Assembly (NCBI GenBank): GCA_910575585.1
Contig: CAJTGF010000056.1
Span: 1 to 35,546, forward strand
Length of the DNA: 35,546 bases
Source: Clostridiaceae bacterium
GTDB lineage: Bacteria; Bacillota; Clostridia; Lachnospirales; Lachnospiraceae
Reading direction: 5' to 3'
Part shown: positions 30,319-35,546 of the stretch, one piece after another
Numbering within the stretch: the first letter of the stretch is position 1
Layout: the number at the start of each line of letters is the position of its first letter
Program-made: the position numbers and the translations under genes
Notes under the pieces: generated by a model
What the model was told of the DNA's origin: nothing
The model's database searches: none
What the model saw: the letters and a program-made list of their open reading frames with translations, nothing else

Positions 30319-31491
30319 ATGGGCGAGCCATTGAAGTTTGATTATTACTATGGCGTAGAAGCAGAGCAGTTTTCTTTTTACCGTGTTCCCCGCCTGCTGA
30401 TTAAGGACGAGCGTTTCAAGGGGCTTAGCAGCGATGCCAAGCTCCTGTATGGATTGATGCTTGACCGTATGGCATTATCCATGAAGAATGGCTGGATTGA
30501 TGAAGAAAACAGGGCATACATTATTTACTCGGTTGATAACGTCATGGAAGATTTAGGATGTTCAAAGCCAACGTGCATTAAGATTATGAGGGAACTGGAC
30601 AGTGAGAACGGCATCGGATTGATGGAGAAAAAACGCAGGGGGCTTGGAAAACCGGATATTATTTATGTCAAAAATTTTGCTTCGGCAGAGGAAAAAGAAA
30701 GTGGGAACACTGATAATTCCACAGAAGTAAAAAATTTTTACTTCAAGGAGGAAAAGAATTTGACTTCTGGAAGTAAAGAAAATGAACTTCAAGAGGTAAA
30801 GGAAGAAAATCTTTTTACTTCAAGAAGTAAAGAAATTTTACCTCAAGAAGTAAAAGAAACTGACTTGCAGAGGGAAAAAGATTTTACTTCTGCAAGTAAA
30901 GAGGTTGAACTTCAAGAGGTAAAAGAAGTTTCCCCTAATTATACTGATTATAATTATACTGATTATAGCCAGACTGAAAATAGTCAGACTAACAATAATT
31001 ATACTGATATGAGTGATACCAATCCTATCAATCAATCTGTGGGAAGCATGGATAGCAAAGGCACACAGGAAAAAGATAACAGGATTGATGAGATTGATGC
31101 GATAGATGAAACAGACGCATATATGGCACTGATCCGTAAAAATCTGGAATATGAACACCACATGAAATATGACCAGTACGGCGATAAGGAGATGTATGAA
31201 GAAATCTACGAAACTGTCTGTGACGTGGTATGCGTGAAGCGGAAAACAATCCGCATCAACGGGGAGGATTACCCTTATGAGCTTGTAAAATCCCGTTTCC
31301 TGAAGCTGAACAGCAGCCATGTGGGATATGTGATGGGCTGTATGAAGGGAACGGTTACGAAGATAACAAATATCAGGGCATACCTGATCACTGCGCTTTA
31401 CAATGCCCCCTCAACCATGAGCCATTATTACCAGCAGGAGGTGCAGCATGATATGTATGGCGGAGGGTGGGCAGAGAAAGGGATTACTTAA
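30319..31491 (+). CDS. repA: Replication initiator (RepA_N / DUF6017 type)
   Basis: A 390-aa initiator-like protein. The N-domain (residues 15-110: RLLIKDERFKGLSSDAKLLY, then SVDNVMEDLGCSKPTCIKIM) matches the RepA_N winged helix; the C-domain (about 270-375: YEEIYETVCDVVCVKRKTIR, later GYVMGCMKGTVTKITNIRAY) matches DUF6017. Between them, residues 135-245 are repetitive and low complexity: TS(G/R/A)SKE and LQEVKE units, then NYTDYNYTDY. The DNA for this linker holds palindromic repeats and AT-rich direct repeats that could be the origin. It follows parAB after 14 bases with AAAGGAGG upstream, giving a parA-parB-repA module. Confidence 0.9.
   Translation: MGEPLKFDYYYGVEAEQFSFYRVPRLLIKDERFKGLSSDAKLLYGLMLDRMALSMKNGWIDEENRAYIIYSVDNVMEDLGCSKPTCIKIMRELDSENGIGLMEKKRRGLGKPDIIYVKNFASAEEKESGNTDNSTEVKNFYFKEEKNLTSGSKENELQEVKEENLFTSRSKEILPQEVKETDLQREKDFTSASKEVELQEVKEVSPNYTDYNYTDYSQTENSQTNNNYTDMSDTNPINQSVGSMDSKGTQEKDNRIDEIDAIDETDAYMALIRKNLEYEHHMKYDQYGDKEMYEEIYETVCDVVCVKRKTIRINGEDYPYELVKSRFLKLNSSHVGYVMGCMKGTVTKITNIRAYLITALYNAPSTMSHYYQQEVQHDMYGGGWAEKGIT
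30724..30924 (+). repeat. Palindromic repeats inside repA (candidate iterons)
   Basis: Repeated variants of TTTACTTC-AA-GAAGTAAA occur at about 30724-30744 (10-bp arms GAAGTAAAAA/TTTTTACTTC), 30762-30775, 30784-30800, 30813-30831, 30836-30855, 30882-30900 and 30906-30924. RepA_N plasmids are known to carry iterons within the central part of rep, so these may be initiator-binding sites. Confidence 0.6.
30938..31010 (+). repeat. AT-rich direct repeats inside repA (candidate DNA-unwinding element)
   Basis: AATTATACTGATTAT occurs twice in tandem in about 30939-30968 and a third AATTATACTGATAT follows near 30998-31011. The stretch is strongly AT-rich and lies directly after the palindromic repeats, as an unwinding element would. 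Confidence 0.5.
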
Positions 31492-31498
31492 CAAAAAA

Positions 31499-31528
31499 CA
31501 GGGCAGTTCAATCTTTTTTCTGCCCTGT
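31499..31528. terminator. Terminator between repA and the XRE gene
   Basis: CAGGGCAG (31499-31506) and CTGCCCTG (31521-31528) with a T-rich loop and A-rich flank; it can serve both convergent genes. Confidence 0.7.
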
Positions 31529-31732
31529 GTCCGGTGAAAATTCGGCGATGTCATTCAGGGAAAAGCCTTCGCCTAAGATATTCAGTATCATGTTCAGCGT
31601 GTGGGTGGTGACGGACTGGTTGGTTTTCAGCCGCTGTATCTGTGAACGGCTCACACCGTAATGGGTATAGAGGCTGTACTGGCTGATTCCGTTCTCCTTT
31701 AAGGTCTGGAAAAGTTTGTCGAATTTAATCAT
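31508..31732 (-). CDS. Small XRE-type regulator of the ICE
   Basis: A 74-aa helix-turn-helix protein (KFDKLFQTLKENGISQYSLY, then YGVSRSQIQRLKTNQSVTTH and ILNILGEGFSLNDIAE). This YozG-like type is frequent in Tn1549-like elements. It is convergent with repA and divergent from the 111-aa gene at 31845, so it may regulate the transfer-side genes. The ribosome site GAAAGGAAA lies upstream of ATG 31732. Confidence 0.85.
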   Translation of the reverse strand: MIKFDKLFQTLKENGISQYSLYTHYGVSRSQIQRLKTNQSVTTHTLNMILNILGEGFSLNDIAEFSPDTGQKKD

Positions 31733-31844
31733 AATATGCGGTATTTCCTTTCTGTTTGTCTTTGAATATGTATAATTATGCTCCTATAATGGAGATGGCT
31801 ATAGTTACCAAAATCGGAGATTAAAAGAAAAGGAGTAAAGGGAT

Positions 31845-32180
31845 ATGGACAAAAAAGAACTGCAAAAAAAGTATGAGGAACAGGACGGCATGGGCAGGGA
31901 GCTGTTATTGGAAAAGCTGGCTTTCTGCAAATTTGCTGACAATTATGATTTTGAAAATTACTTCAAGATAGGCGAATTAAGCGACAGCGAGCTGCTCTGC
32001 CTTGCCAGTTTCCTCTATCATCAGGAATGTTACCTGATGCTGATGGATATGATGAACCGTTATAAAGAGAGGTTTATTTTAGCTGACAGTTCCCAGCTAC
32101 AGGAGTTTGAGCCGGAAGATGCCCTTATGGAAAGGCTTTCAAGGATTGGCGTACTGGCAGACGGAGAAAAAGCAGGCTGA
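31845..32180 (+). CDS. Uncharacterised ICE protein (111 aa)
   Basis: A 111-aa acidic, helical, soluble protein without recognised motif (DKKELQKKYEEQDGMGRELL, then ENYFKIGELSDSELLCLASF and YHQECYLMLMDMMNRYKERF). It starts behind AAAAGGAG. The divergent intergenic region contains TATAAT at 31785-31790. It is first in the run leading to pcfB and virD4. Function unknown. Confidence 0.72.
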   Translation: MDKKELQKKYEEQDGMGRELLLEKLAFCKFADNYDFENYFKIGELSDSELLCLASFLYHQECYLMLMDMMNRYKERFILADSSQLQEFEPEDALMERLSRIGVLADGEKAG

Positions 32181-32268
32181 ACCTGTGGGTGGGAAGCAGT
32201 GTTTCATAAAAACAGTGGGAATAGAAACAGTATGAGCCTGCCAAAGTGCGGCGGGTGGCATTTTCAAG

Positions 32269-32314
32269 CCTTGCAGGAAGTGTGATTATCTTTTCAATCA
32301 CACTTCCTGCAAGG
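32269..32314. repeat. Perfect 19-bp inverted repeat (large hairpin)
   Basis: CCTTGCAGGAAGTGTGATT (32269-32287) and its exact complement (32296-32314) are separated by an 8-base loop ATCTTTTC. No T-run follows. It lies in a 280-bp non-coding gap of the ICE. An origin-like, replication-related or RNA-level role is possible; an unusually strong terminator is less likely. Confidence 0.75.
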
Positions 32315-32376
32315 TTTCAGGAGGTACGGAGGGTGAAGCCCTCTGTCTTAAAAAAATGATAAATTGGGAACAGCGT

Positions 32377-32417
32377 AAGGGCGGTTATGAGTCAGCAGAT
32401 TTGTAGCCGTCCTTTTT
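32377..32417 (+). terminator. Rho-independent terminator in the ICE gap
   Basis: AAGGGCGGTT (32377-32386) pairs with AGCCGTCCTT (32405-32414, with two G-U pairs) followed by TTT ATT. It separates the 111-aa gene from the next gene and may attenuate transcription into it. Confidence 0.6.
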
Positions 32418-32463
32418 ATTGTTTCCGGGCAGTATATCAGGAAACGGGAAGTGAGGGATTGTA

Positions 32464-33129
32464 TTGGAATCATTACGGGATGTAAAGAGGGCAATGGAGC
32501 GTGAGGCAAAGAAAGGGAGCTGTCCGCTTATGTTTGACAGGCTGGAGTTTGGCAGCAAGCCTTTCCAGCCGATTACGTCAGAGGAAAAGCTGGACGAAGT
32601 GCTTGCATGGATGTTAAGGATAAAGACTTTCCGGCAGTATGCGGAAAAGACCATAATCAACAACGTATATATGGACTTGGATATGCTCTGCAAAAAACCG
32701 CAGTTTAAGCGTACCCGTTCCGTCATGGACAGGGAGGGGATTTATGCAAGGGTACAGCGGTATAAAAAGCGGTTACAGCCGGATTATGACAGGGGGCTTT
32801 GTCTGGAAACAGTGCGGTGCATCTTCACGCTCCCGGAGGGGGAGGCGGAGAAATACCAGCTGACCCACAACGGGCAGGAAACCTATGCCTTTATCATGTC
32901 AAACAAATATATCCTCGGTCTGTTTACTTATTGTGAAGCAGCAAGGAAATCGGCTTCTGCGGACGGGGTGGAATATGGACACCTTGCAGAACCGGAACAG
33001 AAAATTGTGCTGCTTGACGGAGTGTGGGATGTACTGTTTCAGGCGCTACTGCTTGATGATGTGGAATACAGCGGCAGCGGACTGTCTGCCAATCTCCACA
33101 CAATCTACTGTTTAAATGAAAAAGGATGA
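32464..33129 (+). CDS. Uncharacterised ICE protein (221 aa)
   Basis: A 221-aa soluble protein without recognised motifs (SLRDVKRAMEREAKKGSC, then EEKLDEVLAWMLRIKTFRQY and a tyrosine-rich middle). The start is taken as TTG at 32464 with GTGAGGGA upstream; ATG at 32494 is an alternative. Position between the initiator and pcfB/virD4 suggests a role in mobilisation or control, but nothing in the sequence proves it. Confidence 0.65.
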   Translation: MESLRDVKRAMEREAKKGSCPLMFDRLEFGSKPFQPITSEEKLDEVLAWMLRIKTFRQYAEKTIINNVYMDLDMLCKKPQFKRTRSVMDREGIYARVQRYKKRLQPDYDRGLCLETVRCIFTLPEGEAEKYQLTHNGQETYAFIMSNKYILGLFTYCEAARKSASADGVEYGHLAEPEQKIVLLDGVWDVLFQALLLDDVEYSGSGLSANLHTIYCLNEKG

Positions 33130-33130
33130 A

Positions 33131-33189
33131 CTTCTGGACATAATGTCAATCCTTCTGCGTTGCAGAAGGATTTGAAGTGGAAAGGGAAT
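33131..33189 (+). promoter_or_regulatory. Hairpin leader A before a small ICE gene
   Basis: CTTCTGGACATAATGTC begins the element; then AATCCTTCTGC (33148-33158) pairs perfectly with GCAGAAGGATT (33162-33172) over a 3-base loop, and GAAGTGGAAAGGGAATA (ribosome site) follows. A related leader is at 33538-33577. Confidence 0.5.
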
Positions 33190-33191
33190 AT

Positions 33192-33533
33192 ATGCAGGTT
33201 CATAAAAAGATAAGCGGATTGAGAAGTTATTTTGAGGCAGTATGGGTGTCTGCCCGGTTTTACTTTATGCTTCGGAAAATGAACAGGCTACGGGCAGAGA
33301 GTACGGAAAACAGGCAGGGGATATTCTGGCGTATTTTATGCAGCCTTATGTCCGTGCGGGGTATTTTTACTTTCATAAGCGGATATGTGGAAATGATGGA
33401 GGGAAATGCTGGGGGCATAAAAATGATGATGGAGGGTACAGGAACCGCAATGACAGCGGCAACGATGAAACAGTACGGCGGGGTTCTTATGGGAACAGAA
33501 ATGAAGGAAAAAAAGAGGATTAAAAAATTTTAG
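33192..33533 (+). CDS. Possible small ICE protein, frame uncertain
   Basis: An open frame of 113 codons starting MQVHKKISGLRSYFEAVWV behind GGAAAGGGA. The first 45 residues look natural; the rest is methionine-rich and less convincing. A second frame, 33242-33523, encodes a 93-aa polar protein (DILAYFMQPYVRAGYFYFHK, then many N, D and G) that also looks plausible but has only a weak ribosome site. Either one is right, both are used, or a frameshift joins them. No function can be given. Confidence 0.4.
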   Translation: MQVHKKISGLRSYFEAVWVSARFYFMLRKMNRLRAESTENRQGIFWRILCSLMSVRGIFTFISGYVEMMEGNAGGIKMMMEGTGTAMTAATMKQYGGVLMGTEMKEKKRIKKF

Positions 33534-33537
33534 ACTG

Positions 33538-33577
33538 CTTCTGGACACAATGTCCAGAAGTGGAAAGGAGAAATAAG
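33538..33577 (+). promoter_or_regulatory. Hairpin leader B
   Basis: CTTCTGGACA (33538-33547) pairs perfectly with TGTCCAGAAG (33551-33560) over a CAA loop, followed by TGGAAAGGAGAAATAA, which resembles the end of leader A. A GTG at 33578 opens an 18-codon frame (YLKEKIIYYIICRGIPP) right after the ribosome-like site. Confidence 0.5.
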
Positions 33578-33634
33578 TGTATTTAAAGGAGAAAATTATT
33601 TATTACATTATCTGTCGGGGGATTCCGCCTTAGT
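33578..33634 (+). CDS. Possible 18-aa leader peptide
   Basis: GTG at 33578 with AAAGGAGAAATAA upstream encodes YLKEKIIYYIICRGIPP and stops before pcfB. It could be a translated leader; it may also be chance. There is no independent support. Confidence 0.25.
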
Positions 33635-33672
33635 GCATGGACTTTCACAGGAACATAACAGGGAGGTGCTTA

Positions 33673-34149
33673 ATGCAGGAGGAAGTCACACAGAAAACAA
33701 TCGCCCTTGTGGTTAAGACCGCAAAATTAGATGCCGGTGTGCTGAAAGCTGCAATGAGGATGTACTTAAACCACCATAAGCAGAAGGCACAGAAAACGCA
33801 TGGGAAAACCTCTGTGAAAAAGCTCATTGGCAATGGCGTGGGGGTATCGTCGATTGAAGTCACGGACGGCAACATCAAATCTTTTGAGCGTGTCGCAAAA
33901 AAGTACAATGTTGATTTTGCCATAAAGAAGGACAAGACAACCGAACCGCCGAAATATCTAGTCTTTTTCAAGGGCAGGGATGCCGATGCGGTGGCACAGG
34001 CATTCAAGGAATTTGTTTATGGCAACGAGAAAAAGAAAGGCAGGGTTTCCCTGCGGGAGAAGCTGAAGCATTTCAAGGACGCAGTATCGCAGGACAAGAA
34101 CCGGGAACGCAGCCGGGAGAAGAAAAAGGACAGGGGGCAGAGCCTATGA
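33673..34149 (+). CDS. pcfB: PcfB family protein (DUF3801)
   Basis: A 158-aa protein of the DUF3801/PcfB family (EEVTQKTIALVVKTAKLDAG, then KKLIGNGVGVSSIEVTDGNI and PKYLVFFKGRDADAVAQAF, with a basic C-terminal tail). In pCF10-type systems PcfB is found with the coupling protein. The ATG at 33673 has GGGAGGTG upstream; the longer in-frame start at 33637 is less likely. It ends in an ATGA overlap with virD4, so the two are translationally coupled. Confidence 0.9.
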   Translation: MQEEVTQKTIALVVKTAKLDAGVLKAAMRMYLNHHKQKAQKTHGKTSVKKLIGNGVGVSSIEVTDGNIKSFERVAKKYNVDFAIKKDKTTEPPKYLVFFKGRDADAVAQAFKEFVYGNEKKKGRVSLREKLKHFKDAVSQDKNRERSREKKKDRGQSL

Positions 34150-35447
34150 GCAAGATTATAAACGGCATAGCCAAAGATTTAAAATCAATCCCTGAAAAAC
34201 TCAAGGCAAAAACCGGGAATATTGACAAAAAGAAACTTGTCCTGATGAATCTGCCCTATGTGCTTTCCGGATATTTCTGTGATAAGATAGCGTGTCTGTG
34301 GCGGGTATCGCCGGGGCAGGACGCTTCCGCAAAGATGATGGCGGTCATGGCGGGGATGGAGGGCTTATTTTCCAACCCGTTACCGAGTTTCTACCCAAAG
34401 GATCTGCTGATAGGCGCAGGGTGCGGCATTGCGCTCCGCCTTGTGGTGTATTTCAAAGCAAAAAACGCCAAGAAGTTCCGGCACGGCATGGAGTACGGTT
34501 CCGCAAGGTGGGGCAATGCAAAGGACATAGAGCCTTACATGGACGCTGAATTTGAGAACAATATCCTGTTGACGCAGACGGAGAGGCTGATGATGTCTGG
34601 CAGACCAAAACAGCCAAAGTACGCAAGGAATAAAAATATCCTTGTCATTGGCGGTTCCGGTTCCGGCAAGACACGCTTTTTTGTTAAGCCAAACCTGATG
34701 CAGATGCACAGCAGCTATGTTGTCACAGACCCAAAAGGCACTGTCCTGATCGAGTGCGGAAAGATGCTCAAAAAGGGCGGATATAAGATAAAAGTCCTCA
34801 ATACCATAAACTTTGCAAAGTCCATGCACTACAATCCTTTCGCCTATTTACGGAGTGAAAAGGACATTCTGAAACTTGTAAACACGATTATTGTCAATAC
34901 CAAAGGGGAAGGGCAGCAATCTGGGGAAGATTTTTGGGTGAAAGCCGAAAAGCTGTATTACACAGCGCTTATCGCCTATATCTGGTACGAAGCCCCGGAG
35001 GAAGAACAGAATTTCGCCATGCTGATTGATATGATTGACGCAAGCGAAGCAAGGGAAGATGACGAGAATTTCAAAAACGCCGTTGACCTGCTGTTTGAGG
35101 AACTGGAGGGAAAAGACCCTAATCACTTTGCTGTCCGCCAATATAAGAAGTACAAACTGGCGGCGGGCAAAACGGCGAAAAGCATACTTATTAGCTGCGG
35201 CGCAAGGTTAGCACCATTTGACATCAAGGAGCTGCGTGACCTTATGGAGTATGACGATCTGGAGCTTGACACTCTTGGAGAGAAAAAAACAGCTTTATTC
35301 GTCATTATTTCAGATACAGATTCGACATTTAATTTCGTGGTGTCAATCATGTATTCACAGCTCTTTAATCTACTTTGTGATAAGGCAGATGATGTCTATA
35401 ACGGCAGGCTCCCAGTTCATGTGAGGATGCTGTTGGACGAGTTTGCA
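34146..35447 (+). CDS. VirD4/TraG-type coupling protein, interrupted at Walker B
   Basis: The T4SS coupling protein that links the relaxosome to the mating channel. Residues about 30-105 hold membrane segments (LVLMNLPYVLSGYF and a second near 85-105), Walker A is GGSGSGKT (169-176), TDPKGT follows, and Walker B VRMLLDEFA ends at residue 434. The family normally continues with NIGQ and about 150-200 more residues. Here, directly after the alanine codon, the sequence switches to GTGCGCTCG and hits TAA at 35457, so the unspliced frame has only three extra codons. The most likely cause is an inserted group II intron; splicing would restore the gene. Confidence 0.9.
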
Positions 35448-35546
35448 GTGCGCTCGTAAGCGGAGCCCATTTGTTCCGCGCGGGCTTGTTTGTAATCTAT
35501 CTTTAGCAAGATAGTAGGTTCAATGTGAGGGCTTCGTTTGAAGCCT
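35448..35546 (+). mobile_element. Probable group II intron, 5' end (continues beyond the window)
   Basis: The break in the coupling-protein gene begins with GTGCG, the conserved 5' splice-site start of group II introns, followed by a GC-rich, structured stretch typical of domain I (CTCGTAAGCGGAGCCC, then GTTCCGCGCGGGC). The insertion is exactly between codons, after TTTGCA, which would be IBS1. The catalytic domains and any reverse transcriptase lie to the right of the window. Confidence 0.72.

Noticed and set aside
30724-30924. Possible CRISPR-like array in repA
   Set aside because: The repeats are short palindromes of uneven spacing within a coding frame, with no spacers of constant length and no cas genes.
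1-35546. tRNA or rRNA genes
   Set aside because: No cloverleaf with a conserved TTCGANTC arm and no rRNA-like block could be found by eye on either strand.

Overview
This window looks like chromosomal DNA of a gut Lachnospiraceae/Clostridia-type Firmicute. The evidence is strong AGGAGG ribosome-binding sites, an FMN riboswitch on an ECF riboflavin transporter gene, an AgrA/AgrC-like two-component pair, ECF S-components, and the start of a Tn1549-like conjugative element. Family names rest on motifs read by eye, because no database search was possible.

Left part (about 1-14830): small metabolic and regulatory units. A predicted membrane-anchored metallophosphoesterase is followed by a MocR-type regulator divergent from an ECF S-component and a MATE exporter. 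Their overlapping promoters carry a perfect 10-bp direct repeat. Next come a MerR regulator divergent from a short-chain dehydrogenase (19-bp MerR-type promoter spacer), an AraC/EamA/GNAT-like/DUF2000 run, two HxlR regulators, a PEBP protein, an XRE-cupin regulator with an MBL-fold protein, a histidine phosphatase, a nitroreductase, and ribU behind an FMN riboswitch. Three promoters (PEBP, phosphatase, nitroreductase) share a TACCC..AAAAGT motif just upstream of the -35, suggesting one HxlR regulon. Two 111-bp copies of the same gene tail bracket 7.1 kb of this part.

Middle part (14830-22470): a LytTR response regulator and GHKL kinase lie directly upstream of four small genes of unknown function, two of them tandem paralogues. 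A 10-bp direct repeat with LytTR-like spacing precedes the regulator. Downstream is a decayed accessory zone: a lipoprotein gene with an in-frame amber codon, an uncharacterised soluble protein, a two-TM protein, a small gene frameshifted at an A9 tract, and a multiply frameshifted relic. A recurring 31-37-nt sequence sits at each gene junction, so this looks like an array of exchangeable cassettes. This part is the best candidate for an undescribed system.

Right part (22470-35546): an XRE-Fic operon, a HIRAN protein, a lone phage tape-measure gene whose 3' end is replaced by an IS200/IS605 end and a truncated tnpA, and then the left portion of a conjugative element. That element carries DUF6075, DUF3970, ParA, ParB, a RepA_N/DUF6017-type initiator with palindromic repeats inside its coding sequence, an XRE protein, unknown ICE genes, PcfB (DUF3801) and the VirD4-type coupling protein. 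The coupling-protein gene is interrupted at its Walker B motif by what looks like the 5' end of a group II intron, which runs off the window. The order is nested: an IS in a phage remnant, an ICE in or against the IS, and an intron in the ICE.
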